A stretch of DNA of 64,000 nucleotides from the NCBI GenBank assembly GCA_039545355.1, contig BCJJ01000017.1, positions 248,001 through 312,000 on the forward strand. The letters run 5' to 3'. The notes beneath the pieces were generated by a model. That model saw only the letters and a program-made list of their open reading frames with translations, was not told where the DNA came from and did no database searches. This stretch comes from Trichosporon coremiiforme (Eukaryota; Basidiomycota; Tremellomycetes; Trichosporonales; Trichosporonaceae). Position 1 is the stretch's first letter, and each line of letters opens with the position of its first letter. Below, in pieces: positions 20,901-33,002 of this stretch. Position numbers and translations under genes: made by a program.

Positions 20901-23900
20901 CGAGGCAAGCGAACCAACTCCCGCTCCATCAGCTTCAGCAACGCCCGGTCTTAGGAAGACCTGGGCTGTCGGAAACCCGCCAGAGTTGGAAGAGCCCATG
21001 GACGCAGAGCCCGAGACGCAAGCCACGCCATTATCACAGGGCGACAGCCAGATCGACGAGATCATGACTGAGGGCTCTCGCCAAGCTACGGTTGATTTCG
21101 AGGACGACGACGAGCCTCTTGTTGCTATCGAGGAGAAGAAGCCGTACACGAGGAGCCGCGGCCCACGTGTCGACGTCTCCGTCTTCCGTCGCACGAACGA
21201 GATCTTCCAATGTCTCTCCGACATGGGCGGTCTCTCGACTGACCAGCGTCTTCACCATGAGATCGGCCCTTGGGCACAGAAGTGGGCTGGAACAGATCAC
21301 CCTAACGCGCCTGCCGTTGCCAGTGGCATGGACCGCAAGGTCTTCAAGCGCATCCTGAACCGCCTGATCGAGGACGGACGTGCGAAGTTGCGCGTCGCGA
21401 CCATGCCTACTTCGACAGGACGCTGGGTACGCCAGAGTGTGGTTTATCTTGCCGACACGCCCGAGAATACCGTCCAGGAGTTTGTCCGCAAGCTCATGGC
21501 CGCCCCACTGCCCGGTGTTACGCAGGTCTCGGCAGGCCGCAACAAGCCGGCTATCGAGTACTCGGCCTTCAAGCGTCGCCCGCCCACGCAGATCAAGAAG
21601 TCGGAGTCTGAGGACCCCGGTCGCCCCCTAACCATGCGCGAACGCCTGCTCACCGATAGCACAGTGGTGGGCTCGATGTACAACTACCAGTTCGGTCGCT
21701 GCGTGCGGACTAGGACCCTGCACCAGAGTCTCGTTGAGGCCTTCGCAGCGCACCCTGAGGCGGACTCAGTCGTATCGACCTCACCGCGCGTGTTCGCCCT
21801 TCCGTTCCTCTTCGAATACATTCGCATTAAGGACTTCTTCCACATTGTTCAGCACCGCGAGTATGACGAGGTGCTGTACGAGTGGTTGCAGAACCCGGCG
21901 AACCTTGAGCTCCGCATCAACGAGCTTCCTGAGGACATCGCAGCGCGTTGCAACGTCGGCAGCAAGACGAGTACCAGCTCGAAGCAGCTAATCCGAACGC
22001 TGCTCGGCACGCTCGACTTCCTCAACATCGTTATGCCGCTCCAGGTCACGGATGAGGCGTCTGCAACTCTCAAGCTCGATGGCTCCTCGCGCGACCACCC
22101 GCAGTACTTCAACCACCACGATGATATCAACTTGACGACGTACTTCATGCTCTACGATGTCGCTCCCGTTTGGCACATCGCGGACCCGTCGCTGTCTCTC
22201 GTTGGTTTCATGCCCGCCGCCACATCGGAGGACATGGAGCCGCTCTGGGATGCCATTAGGTCTGCCTCGATCGACTCTATCCAACCGCATGTCCAGCGTC
22301 TGCCGAAGATGCCCTCGTTCCCCTTCGCTCCCCAGGTGCACGGTGTGTTGATGGGCACGTACAAGGAGATTGACATGTGCAAAACGCTCCGCTCCAGGGT
22401 GCACTGGAAGGATGATGTCCGCGTGAACATGGAGCAGGCGAGAGCTCTTCGCGTCGAGAGAGCCAAGGGCAAGACCCATACCGATGAGGAGCTCTCTCAG
22501 CTCGCCTACGACTTGTGCTTGAGGAAGCCGGATCTCGTAAACATGCTGGTCCGCAAGGAGAGGGTCCGCGTTCCGCCTCGAGGTGCGCCTCCCAGAGAGC
22601 GTCGTGGCAAGGAAACGTACCGCAACGAGGACGAGCGCGATGCCATTCGCGAAGAGCTCGCTCAGCGCATTAAGGCTGCGCGTGAGGTGTTCAACGAGCG
22701 GTTGGCGACGGCTGCTGAGCGTGCTGGCGTCGAGCTCACAGATGAGGTTCGCAAGTATGTGGCGGCGAACCGCCCCATGAGCCACCTGGGCGCCATGGTC
22801 TCCGAGGAAGACCTCATGGCCGTCATTTACTCATACCAGCGCCACAAGCAGGGTGTTCTTCCCTCGCGCCGCAACAAGCTCACTGCGCGCAGCGCGCGCC
22901 CGTCGGTTCCTAGACCTGACCGAGCCCGCAAATCCAGTAGTCTTCGTAAGATTATGTTGCCGTATTCCTTAGCTAACAGTACAGGCGACTCTTCGTCCAG
23001 CAAGATCCGCCGTCACCGCCACAACTGGTCGCGCGACGAGGAGGAGCTGTTCTTCGACGCTGAGGCGGTCATCCGCGCGCGTTGCAAGGGCACAACGAAC
23101 CGTGGCCGCTTAGCGATGAACCAGCTCTTCCCCGACCTGGGCGACCAGGTCATGCGCAACAAGCTGAAGAAGCTGCTCGACATCCCTGGCCGCTCGGCGT
23201 ACTTTGACCGTCTCGTGGAAGCGTTCCACGACCTCTGGGTTGAGCACCGCGGCACCGCCGCCCTGCCTGACCCGAACCCGACCAGTCATATCGAGTTCGA
23301 CCTGAAGAGGCACGTCACGTTCATGCGTCAGCATGTCAACAAGCACTTGCTCCGCCTCCCGACCTCAGCGCAGGCGGCTGTTAAGGAGCAGCCGATTCAG
23401 GACCTCCCCCAGAATGTATCCGAAATCACGGAGAAGTACTCGTGGGAGTACCTGAAGCATACGAACACGAGTTTCGACCTTGTGCTCGACACTGCCGCGC
23501 TCGCCGAGGAGACCCGTCTCCACAATATTGCTCTCGGCTCCATCGTCGAGGGTGCTCAGGAGGACGTCAAGCCGGATATCAACATCACGTCTGGCCGCCG
23601 CTCGGGCGTTATCCGATCGGTGATCAAGGTGAGCTAGGTCGATTCCAGATGTCAGCTAACAGCCAGATGATTGTGGGCTCTCCATCCGAGACCTACGACA
23701 TGAACCACGCGTCGAGTATCCTGTCGTGGCCGCGCGAGGAGTACGAGCTGATCATGTCGTCCATGGTCAACGACGGCATCCTCTTAAAGTCGAGCGTCGG
23801 CCAGCGCACCCCAGGGCGCATGTACGGCTTCCATGCCAGCTGGCTTACGGCGTCGGAAGGTTCACTCCCGCCCGACATCGATGCTGAGGTCACGAGGGCG

Positions 23901-24828
23901 ATCAAGCGCTTCGACGAGGCTAAGGATCGCACTGTTACTTGGCCGCTGCTCGGCAACAGTGGTGATCTAGCGGCCATCATGTCGCTCGTCTCGAACCACG
24001 AGCTCGACTTTGACCTCGATGACTGCGACTTCCCTACGCTGAAGCAGAGCAGGCTCATGTACAACACCAGGGCCCTGAGTGAGTGGCTACCTTTTGGCCA
24101 AAGAGCTGACCTTAGACGATGACGCCTTCGAATTCGACTTCACTGCTACCCGCCCCGAGGAAACCCCCCGCAAGTGGTCGCCTCCGCCCGCCATGGCACA
24201 ACGTGAGGCACCCAAGCCGCACCCGTGGGTCGGCGATCTGTCCCCCAAGCCGTGGGTTGTCGAGCGCATCGTCAAGGCTGTCGAGTCGGCCGGCGCGAAC
24301 GGTATTCAGCGCGGAGACCTGCAGGCGCAGACTGAGCTTCCGCTTGAGGACGTGGATGCCGCTCTGGCGGCTCTCGCTCTCGAGGATACGCCCCGCATTT
24401 TCTGGGCGGGTTACGATAACGCTCGCCTCGTCTCTATCCAGCATTGGGACCAGTGGAGCGTAGACCTTGCCGACCGCTCTCATGACGACAAGGAGTTGCA
24501 GGCGGATGCTGTGCTCGTGGCGCCCCGCCGCTGGGTCGACATCTGGGGGAATAACATTTCCCCCGAGTGGGAGCGTGCCGTCAAGCTCGTCGTCGCGCAC
24601 CTCGTCACACGCCCGGGCATCACGGAGCACAGCCTCATGGCACGCGTGTCTGGTGCGCTCGACAGGCTCGAGACATGCGACGTGCTCCAGTTCCTCGTCG
24701 ACAGCCAGCTCGCGATCCGCGCCTATAGCACGGACGTGGACCGCCCGCTGCCACCCGTGCACGCGACGGACGTTAATGAGACCAAGGGCGTCGTGTGGCA
24801 GGTCACCGACGACCTGTGGTCTCGCTGA
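17939..24828 (+). CDS. TFC3: Transcription factor TFIIIC largest subunit (tau138/GTF3C1-like)
   Basis: Exons 17939-17999, 18304-18578, 18617-19301, 19340-22945, 22985-23628, 23667-24078 and 24116-24828; all phases agree and give 2,131 residues, close to human GTF3C1 rather than the about 1,160-residue yeast Tfc3. The B-block-binding winged helix is at about residues 113-167 (ITPMIFNFLQ to GCNQKSVFHYMKVL). Two AT-hook-like motifs (GRPPKGR at about 508, RGRPRK at about 541) and a long acidic/Pro-rich stretch follow, then further winged-helix-like regions. In the family this subunit contacts the B box of tRNA genes and recruits TFIIIB. Intron 1 (304 nt) is far longer than the rest and holds a B-box palindrome and a hexanucleotide repeat. 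Intron 18000-18303 was inferred from phase and the LGSDPALLRAHI junction. Convergent with the sugar transporter. Confidence 0.9.
18084..18093. promoter_or_regulatory. Palindromic B-box core in TFC3 intron 1
   Basis: GGTTCGAACC, its own reverse complement, so it fits the B-box consensus on both strands. It is 145 bp after the TFC3 start codon, within the long first intron, with no tRNA structure around it. Confidence 0.5.
18220..18251 (+). repeat. Hexanucleotide repeat (TCGATG)n
   Basis: About 5.3 perfect units inside TFC3 intron 1. Confidence 0.9.
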
Positions 24829-24974
24829 GCTCGAGTAATGAGCGCACACGACTGAAAAAGGCTAATTGTAGTTATTGTAAAGTATGTTACTAGTGTGCAG
24901 ATTTATACTACTTGTGCATTCAACAACAGAACTGTTACAGACGAAATCCGACAAACATTGAGAGAGAATGATGA

Positions 24975-26625
24975 CTATGCTGGTTTGGATGGTAGGGACG
25001 GTATATTCTTCTCGCTGGGGCCGACGCTCTCGGCGCCAGCAGACCGTTTATCCTCTTCGCCCTTCGGTGTGGAGTCCCCCGATTCGCCAGAGTACGCGAG
25101 TGTGGCTCCCTTGGCCTCGCCGCTGAGCGGCCGCTGCTCGCTCGTATGGCTCTTGGCGCCAAAGAGCGTATCCATCTCCTCGAGGGGCACGCCCTTGGTC
25201 TCCGGGATGAACACGACGGTGAACAAGCACAACAAGGCATTCATGCCCGCGAAGAAGAAGAAGGTGTAAAACCCGCAATTCTGGAGAAACAATGGGAAGA
25301 ACTGGCTCACAATAGCGGAACACACGTGCTGCCACTGGCTCGCCATGGCGACTGCGTGCGCGCGGACGTTCTGGGAGAAGACTTCGCCCGTGTAGATCCA
25401 CACCGTGGCGCCCCAGGACGGCTTGTAGAAGAGCGCAAACACGAAAAACAAAAACGCAATGGCGACACCCTCGCCGTACGGCTTGTGTCCGTCTGGTCCC
25501 GGTTTCAGGCCGACGCCGACACTGGCCACACAAAGCAAAGCGGCAGCCATGCCCGCCGCGCCCGCAATCAACAGGAAGCGCCGGCCCAGACGGTCAACGA
25601 GCCAGAAACAGTTCAGCGTGAAGAGAATGTTGAAGCTGGCGGCAATGGCGTTGATGAGGAAGATTGTGTTGGCGTCCGCGAACACTTGCTGGTAGATCAG
25701 GGTTGAGAAGGAGCCCAGTTGCGAGTTGCCGCAGACCTGCTGCCCGCCGTTGAGGACGAGGCAGAGGAGGAACCTCTTTCGCACGGATACGTCCGTCCAG
25801 ATCAGCTTGTACGGCGTCAGGTAGCTGTCGCCGTGGTTGATGTTGGCCCTCTCGTACTCGACTGCGGCTACTATCGTCTCGAGCTCGGCGTCGACCTCGT
25901 CCGGGGCGCGGATCTTGCAGATGATCTTGCGCGCCTCCGGGATCCGGTTGCGTTCGACTAGCCACCGGGGTGATTCGGGGCAGAAGAGGATGCCGATGCC
26001 AACGATCAGGGGGAAGACGAGCTGCAGGATTTGGATCGTGCGCCACTGCCAGTTGCCGAGATAGTCTGCCTTCTTCAGTCCGTAGGCGACCCAGTACACG
26101 AAGAAGGCGCCTATTGTGAACGACACCTGCCAGAAGGACATGATGCGGCCTCTGATGGCGTGCGGCGCGATTTCGGCAATGTAGCAGGGGCCAGTGGGCA
26201 TGACGAAGCCGTGGCCCATGCCTACGATCAGGCGGCCGGCGATATACGTGCCAAAGTTGGGGGCGAAGGTCTGCAGGAACGTGGCGATCACGACGAGGAA
26301 GCAGCCGATGAAGATTGCCACACGCCGGCCGAAACGCTTCGACACGGAGGGAGTGATGAAGTACCCTGGAATGATGGAACCGCACGTGAACGCCGTGTTT
26401 GCGGCGCCGAGCAGGTTTGGGTCCATCTTCGTGGCATCAGGACCCGCGAAGTGGTGTACAAACGTCTTCAGGCCGTACGAAGAGTTGAACGAGGCGGCGT
26501 CATATCTGGCGATTAGCTGAGGAGAAAGATAGTGAAGCTACTTACCCGTACAGCGTCATGCCCAGCGCGGCGACGAGGCAGATCGTCCATGCGCGCGCAC
26601 GCTCGGGGCCCAGCAACCTGAACAT
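24975..26625 (-). CDS. MFS sugar transporter (sugar porter family)
   Basis: Exons on the minus strand 26546-26625 and 24975-26505, joined over a 40-nt intron, 536 residues. About twelve hydrophobic segments. Family signatures: LYGYDAASF in helix 1, GRLIVGMGHG with PCYIAEIAPHAIRGR (helices 4-5), PESPRWLVERNR before the central loop, DRLGRRFLLIAG after helix 8, and PETKGVPLEEMD after helix 12. Such proteins carry hexoses, disaccharides or polyols by proton symport in the plasma membrane; the overall look is of the lactose/disaccharide permease branch, but substrate cannot be fixed. Convergent with TFC3, 146 bp apart. Confidence 0.92.
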
Positions 26626-28534
26626 GGCGCACTCTCAGTCGTGTGTGGAGAGGTGATCGGAAGGAAGGTGGCCCGGTGTGTTGTTATATCTGCCTTATAT
26701 CTGCCTGTCCGATGAGTCTCGGTGTGAGCTCAAGGCAGTCGAGCTGTTCACCTAAAGTAGCAAGGGAAGCTCTCCGAGTCTAAACTTGAGGAATGGGCGA
26801 ACAGAGAGGTCAAGCAGGTTGAACTGGGAGGCTTACGCTAAGACCGACCCAAGCCCATTCTCTACCTGTTCTAGTTCTGGGAACCAGACCAACTAGCGCA
26901 GAGGCGTCCGCGGAAGTGCACTCGCGCCAATTGCTCTCGATGTGCCGAGGTGGGATGAGCCGTGTGCCGAGTTTGCTTACAGGCCAGTCCTTCCCAAGCG
27001 GGTCAGGTGCGCGGTGCGCAGTGAAGGTGGAGGAGTAGGGATGGAATTGATTGCTGTTTACGCTCGTTTCGCCGTTCGCCGAATGTAGTTGTTAACCGTG
27101 GGACCCGGACCGTAGCGACCGAATGCAGCACGTGTTGTGCTATGTGGAGCACTGTGTGATGCGCCGTGTGACGAACTACAGCCTAGTCACACAAGGAGAC
27201 CTTGCAGGAAGCTTAAGCTAAAGATTCGAGTGGTGTCGGGGCCTGGAGCTGTGCGAACGGCAGTGGCCGTCCTGTTGTGCTCGGGTGATGTTGGCGGCCG
27301 GGGCTGCGTGGAGCACGCAAAGCGCACGAGGAAGGTCGCTGAAGTACCCTGCTCGATCTATTGAGTATTGTTCGTAGTGATTGTTGTTGTCGAAAGAAGG
27401 TGAACGAGAATTCCGACGATGGGCGCCGAAACGAGGTTGCGGGGGTGGGATTGATAAGACTGCCGTTCGCTTGGAGTGCCCCTAGCGAGCGGCCATGGTG
27501 TCGCCCGCTCGGTGGATTTCGAGGTACGTTAGGAACGTTGAGGAACCAACTTGAGGATTAACTGAGGGAGACAGAGGAACGCAGAAAGAACAACCTGCTG
27601 CGAGCGAGAAGAAGCTCAGCTCGGTTCAGCACAGTTGTGCGAGTTGGGCAAGTTGAGCAGCGCTGGGCAGATGCGGGCAGAGAGAGGGAAGCACAGCTCG
27701 AGACAAATAAAGTTTGCCGTGATTGCCGGTGATCGAGCGTGGCTGGGGTCGTCTGCACACTCAAGTGTCCTTGGGACTGAAAGTTCAGTGTGAGGAGGAG
27801 GGGGATGGGTGCAGTTAGCAGAGTTGAGCAGGGTTCCCCCTCGAAGCCGTTCGCTGTGGGCTCTGTGGTGGTGGTCACGGGGGGAAGAGCCGAAGTTGAG
27901 ATTGAGCCAGATCCGGGGACAAGGGGGCGATGCTGATTCTGTATTTTTTGTCCGCACTACCATACGACATGCCCCGGCACGCACCGGCCCGGAGCCCCAG
28001 GCTCATCGCATGAGCCGTCAGGCGACCAGGATCTCCCACCCCACCTTTGCTCCGAGCCTTGACGCACGATGCACGAGCACCATGCACGGGCATCGATTCC
28101 AAGAAACGGGGCTCGCACACACCGGTCAAGGGGGCACACGGACGAGATGCAGGGTCCAAGGCGCAGCAGGCGGTGCTGCTGGCGCCGCTTGGCTGTCTTT
28201 GCCCGGTTTCGGCGTGCGCCGTGAGCGCCGGCGTTCTTGGCGCGACTACACGAATGGGCAGACGCACGCAGAACTGGGGCCATCACCCGCGCACCGATTG
28301 CTCGGTCCGTGGCGTCTCACAAGGCACAGCACCCCTAAATCACCCTCCTCTCTTGCTGCTCTTCCATCTGAACGACCACAGGCTATTGCATGCGCTGCAT
28401 TCCTTCTGACGCGATTTCGCCATTCACACTAGAAACAGATGCCTCTCTCAGTTCTGACCCCCTGGCGTGACACTGGTTTACAGCCAGTCTAACTGCAACA
28501 GGTCACTAGCATCTCAGTCACAAGGAAACTTAAG
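26626..28534. other. Long intergenic region
   Basis: 1.9 kb between the start of the sugar transporter and the 3' end of YRA1. I find no supported gene; open frames of up to about 200 codons here lack domains and sit in GC-rich sequence. A long sugar-responsive promoter for the transporter is plausible but not shown. Confidence 0.5.
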
Positions 28535-29835
28535 TTACATGGCCACATCGTCGCTCTTCATGAACCCGGCCAGCTCAGCGTCCAGATCCGCCGCCGACGC
28601 CGGCGCGCGCTTTCCCCGGCCACCCTGCTGAGCGTTGCCGCGACCTCCTCGAGATCTGGTGTCAGCTGCCACAGACCACGTCTGGACTCACCCGCCACGG
28701 TCACCACCCCGACGAGGCGCGGACCTGTCCGACCTGTCGCTCCGCGGTGCATCTCGCTGCTTAGACTGGCCAGAGGACTGGCCAAGCCGGGCAAGGAGCG
28801 ACGACCCCGAGTTGCCGTCGACCGACTTCTTCTTCTTGTCCCCGCGCGGACGAGGGGGCGCGACCAGCTTAATCGTGATCGTCTGGCCTGGGCATGTCAG
28901 TTGCGGGCAACAATGGGGGCCAGGTGAGAGACTTCCTCGCCATGCAGGGCTGGCGGCTCTGGGAATATGCGTGCTGAGAGGGCTCGCTCAACCATTGCGG
29001 CCGCTTCTTCTGCACAAAGCCGTCTGCAGAGCTCGTGGCAGAATCGCAGCAACCCAGTGGAGGACTTTCTGGAGCCATCGAAGACTCACCCTTCATCATC
29101 GCGCCGTCAAACTGATTGAGCGCGCTCTTCGCCTGCGCCGGTGAGGAGTACTCGACGATGCAGACGCCTGTGGACCGGCCGGCACGGTCGTACTCTGTTT
29201 GTCAGCTGACGATCTTATATGAGAAGCTCCTGTGCAGCTCATGGAGGCTTCCCTCCCCCGCATAGTACTTCCAAAAGCAATACCACATTTACTCACAAAT
29301 GTCAGATTATATCCCACCCGTGAGCTCAGCCTCCGCCTCGTCTTGCTGTTGCGCCTTCCTCGCAGTGGAAGCTTACCCGGATCTCGGGGCCGTGGGTGAT
29401 CGTCCCCGCCTGCTCAAATACGCTCTGTCTGTCAGCTTGGGAAAAGCATATCGCAGCATACCTTGAGCTCCTCGGGCGTCACCTCGTAGTGCACGCCCGA
29501 CACCTCGATGCGCGGCGAGCTGGTGACGGGCATGTGGCCCGCGGCGCCAAGCGAGGGCTTGCGGCCAGGGCCCTCGAACGCATCGTGCACCCACTTGTCC
29601 TCGGTTGAGCGCGGGGGAGGGCGCTGGATGTTAGTACATAGGTCAGTTACAAGGAGGAAGGCGGGGAAAGGGTGAGCAGGGAAGGCGCACTTACAGCGTA
29701 AGGCGCGTCTGAGCCGCGCGACTTGCGCCTCTCGAAGCGCTCCGCTCCTGCACCGCCACCACCGCGTCCAGTGCTGGAACGCGGCTTCGGCTTGCGCTTC
29801 GGAATGAGGTCGTCGAGGGGCCGGTCGATGTCCAT
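28535..29835 (-). CDS. YRA1: mRNA export adaptor Yra1/ALYREF (REF family)
   Basis: Exons on the minus strand 29695-29835, 29462-29623, 29377-29424, 29090-29192, 28692-28887 and 28535-28655, about 256 residues. N-terminal UAP56-binding motif MDIDRPLDDLIPKRK; RRM at about 80-155 with IEVSGVHYEVT and STGVCIVEY; RG-rich C-terminal part; and the closing ADLDAELAGFMKSDD, the conserved C-terminal UAP56/Sub2-binding motif. In the family it couples spliced mRNA to Sub2 and Mex67 for nuclear export. The join between exons 3 and 4 is uncertain: compared with relatives about four residues seem missing between GPEIR and YDRAGRS, and a micro-exon near 29297-29317 may exist, though no clean phase was found. 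Divergent from ORC4. Confidence 0.85.
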
Positions 29836-30039
29836 GCTGTGTGTCTCTGAGTGTTGTGTGTAGTACGTTAGCTCGAGTCCGGATGCGGGACCGACATGAC
29901 CGACGCGTGTGGAGGGGTGGGGGGTCTGCACGTGATTTCCTGGGCGCACCTACATATCGTGCCTGGTGCCTGACACTGGACGTGTTGAGCACTCGCCTTC
30001 TCGATTTTGTTGTTGTTGACAAACCTATCCCCAAGCATC
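29836..30039. promoter_or_regulatory. Shared divergent promoter of YRA1 and ORC4
   Basis: 204 bp between the two start codons, so both promoters overlap. No TATA box seen. Confidence 0.6.
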
Positions 30040-32169
30040 ATGTCGCGCACGCCCTCGAGTCGGGCGAAGAAGACGCCCTCGGCGCAGGGGAGCGCGAGCA
30101 AGTCTCCTCTCAAGACGCCGAAGGATAAGACGCCCTCGAAGCGACTCAACCCCCTCGGTGCGGCGGACACGAATGCCGAGGAAGGCTCACCTACACCGAA
30201 GGGCCGCACGAAGCGATTCGCGGACAGTCTCGAGGCTGTCTCGCGCGCGACGCCGAAACGTACGCGAGGAAACACAGCACTCCCTTCCTTCGATGACGAC
30301 GTGTTCGGCTCTGCCTCTCCTGGCGGCGGCTCCCCTATGAGCCGCGAGGCGTTCCGCGCCAACGAGCGACTGAAGCGACAGCGCGAGGCGCGTAACTTCG
30401 TCTTCGAGGGCGACGCCAACGCACCCCGTCAAACGCGGTCTGGAAGGGTCGTCGAAACGATTTCTCACGACTATGGCGAGGACGCGACTGACGAGAGCGC
30501 TGAGGAGCAGGAAGAGGTCGTCGTCGTGGAGGAGCCGGTGCTGCAGCCGATCACACACGCCGCGCGACCGCTTCTGCCGCAGGCCAGGAACCGGATTGTG
30601 GACGTCCTCGCTACGCTGAACGGACGCCTGACGGAGCCAGAAGACTCGGAGGCCCTCACCGGCCTCGTGGCGCTTCTGAGCGGTACGGTGCTCCGCGGCG
30701 AGGGCAACAGCTGTCTCGTGACGGGCCCCAGGGGATCGGGCAAGACAAGAGTAAGCTTTGACGATGGTCCGAATAGCTAACCTCAGATCGTCGAAGCGGC
30801 TCTCCGTCGCCTGCCCGCCAAGTCTGCCCCCATCGTCGTTCACCTCAGTGGCTTAGCGCAGACCGATGACCGGCGCGCGATTCGCGAGATGGGTCGGCAG
30901 ATCGCCCTCGCCGAGGGTCAGGCCGAGGCGGCTGGGGATGATGACGAGATGCCCGATGACTATGCGCCGACAACCCTGCCTGCGCACCTCCTCGCGCTCC
31001 TGACTGCCGCGAGCGATCGCGCGATCATCATCGTGGTCGACGAGTTCGACCTTTTCACGGAACACGCACGCCAGGCACTGCTGTACTGTCTCCTGGACGT
31101 CGTCCAGTCCGTTCAAGCTGGACAAGGGCGGGGCATCGCCGTTGTTGGCGTCACGAGTCGCGTCGATACGCTGCTCCTGCTAGAGAAGCGTGTCAAGAGT
31201 CGATTCTCGCACCGAGTCTGGCGCGTCGAGTCGCCTCTGGCACGCATGCCGAACCCAACGCTCGAGGGTGAGGAAGAGGACAAGGAGGAGCCCGCCTGGC
31301 GTCCAGTACTCATGAAAGCGCTCGTGCCGTGGTTGGACTCTGACGAGGTCGCGCCAAAGAAGCAAACGGCGCAGGAGCAAGATTTCACGGCTTGGAAGGA
31401 GGACTGGGAGTTTGCCGTCGGCATGCTGCTCGAGAACGAGGAGGTCGTGGCCGCTCTGGACCGGCTGTCGAACCTCACCACCGACGTGCGCCTGTTGTTT
31501 CGCCCCTTCGTCTCCCCCATCTGCGGCATTCTAGCAAGCAGAGCAGACTTTCTCGCCGTCCCCGAGATCTTGTCCAGTATCCGGAATCAAGTCGAGCAGT
31601 CTGGCTGGTCTCTGGGCGGCACGCAGCGCCGTGTTCCACCGCCGACACCGTCATCGGCCGCCTCGTCCGTGCCCAACACCCCCTCTTCATCCGCCCCTAT
31701 GACCCCCGGAACGCCGCGAACCCCCTCCACGGCCAACTACGGTGTCCCCGCCACGCCCTCGAAGAACGCGCCGATGGGTGCCGGCTCCTCGGGCGCGCTG
31801 GCCAAACTGCGCTCCCTCCCGCACCCAGCGCTGACAGTGCTCATCATCGCGAAACATATGCTCTACACCGGCCGCCCCGAATTCACGTTTGCGCAAATGC
31901 ACGCCGAGTACGAGAAGTTTGCACGCGTGCGTCTCGTCGGCGTCGGCCGCACGAGGTGGACCGTGGACGTGATGCGCCTCGCTTGGCAGCAGTGTATCCG
32001 CCTAGGACTGCTGCAGCCCGCGGGGCCGCAGGGCCAGAGCGCGCGGTTCAACAAGATGCGCAGCGCGCTTGCGGCATTCGAGATTGTGGCCTTCTTCCGT
32101 GCCGGAGGAGGGGAGGGGATGGGCGTCGAGCTCGTGGGATGGGGACGGCTGGCAGGTGGCCATGCTTAG
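30040..32169 (+). CDS. ORC4: Origin recognition complex subunit 4
   Basis: Exons 30040-30750 and 30787-32169, 36-nt intron, 697 residues. The first about 180 residues are basic and disordered (repeated TPK/TPSK, possible CDK sites). The AAA+ domain has Walker A GPRGSGKT at about 229-236 and Walker B VVDEFDLF at about 320-327, followed by VTSRVDTLLLLEKRVKSRF, typical of Orc4 sensor and arginine-finger areas. A Ser/Pro/Thr-rich loop sits at about 525-590, and the C-terminal winged helix includes FTFAQMHAEYEKF. Orc4 is one of the ATPase subunits that mark replication origins and load MCM. The start is the first ATG of the frame. Convergent with the beta-trefoil gene at 32293. Confidence 0.9.
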
Positions 32170-32292
32170 ATCAGTAGCCATGACTGTGTATGTACTCTGG
32201 ACAACTTTGCATCAATCATCCATTCTTCATCGGTTCATCGACTACGTGGAGTTTACTATATACTGATGACTTCTGAACACAATACCCGACCG

Positions 32293-32918
32293 TTACAGGG
32301 AGTCAAAGCCCTCCTCGTTGTACTGGATGCTGGCCTGGTTGGCAAAGTCGTCCGAGACAACGGCGTACTCGCCGTTCGAGTAGTCCGTGTCGAGGAGGCA
32401 GTAGTCGATGTTCCACTGCGAGCAGAGGCGCCCGACGTTGCCGGCATGCACCCAGTCGGTGGACCGGATGTCGGAGGAGTAGCCCTCGCAGGGCGCCATG
32501 ACGGCGAAGCCGTTTGTGGCGACTGACGTTAGCAAGCGACCGCGAAGCGGGACGAAGCGGGAGCGACGTCGGAGTGAGCCGCAACTCGCTACTTGGAGAG
32601 GGGCTCCGGTTGCAGGGTCCGGCCGTCACCCCAGCGAAACAGTGGAAAGGGACACTTACAGCCGAGACACCAGTCCTCGTCGTAGATGTAGCGCCACTTC
32701 TTGCCGTCGGGGCGGAAACCTTGGTTCGTGTTCGCGAGCGACTGGCCGCGAATGTCGATGCCGGCACAGTCCCACCACTGCACGAGGTGGCCCTCGTAGA
32801 GCTCGCCGTGCGGGTTGTCGAGGCAGCGGCCGCCGGGGACGATCTGCAGCTGCGAGCGGAGGTAGGTCGGCGCCGCGGCGGCGAGGGAGAGAGAGGAGAG
32901 GATAGAAAGGGCGAGCAT
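32293..32918 (-). CDS. Secreted ricin-B-like beta-trefoil protein (paralog 6, dispersed)
   Basis: Exons on the minus strand 32660-32918 and 32293-32522, 162 residues. Signal peptide MLALSILSSLSLAAAAP; LQIVPGGRCLDNPHGE, LVQWWDC and KKWRYIYDEDWCLG form the first part, and VMAPCEGY, DWVHAG, and DYCLLDTDYSN the rest. The intron (137 nt) falls in phase 1 as in its relatives. It is 15 kb from the main cluster and the most diverged member, but its TATA region is identical over 12 bases with that of the gene at 13706. Likely secreted; ligand unknown. Convergent with ORC4 (123 bp between stops). Confidence 0.8.
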
Positions 32919-32995
32919 TGTGTTTCGTGCTAAGGCTGGGTTGGGGATGGGTTAGGAGAACGATGATGTGAGTTGTTGGGGAACAAAGGAGCTGC

Positions 32996-33002
32996 TTATA
33001 TA
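32996..33002 (-). promoter_or_regulatory. TATA box of paralog 6
   Basis: TATATAA followed by GCAGC on the minus strand, 84 bp before the ATG at 32918. Confidence 0.8.

Noticed and set aside
21988..22785. 265-codon open frame opposite TFC3
   Set aside because: Antisense shadow of TFC3 exon 4; no independent evidence.
27809..28432. 207-codon open frame in the region before YRA1
   Set aside because: No domain, no splice support, Arg/Pro-rich composition typical of random GC-rich sequence.
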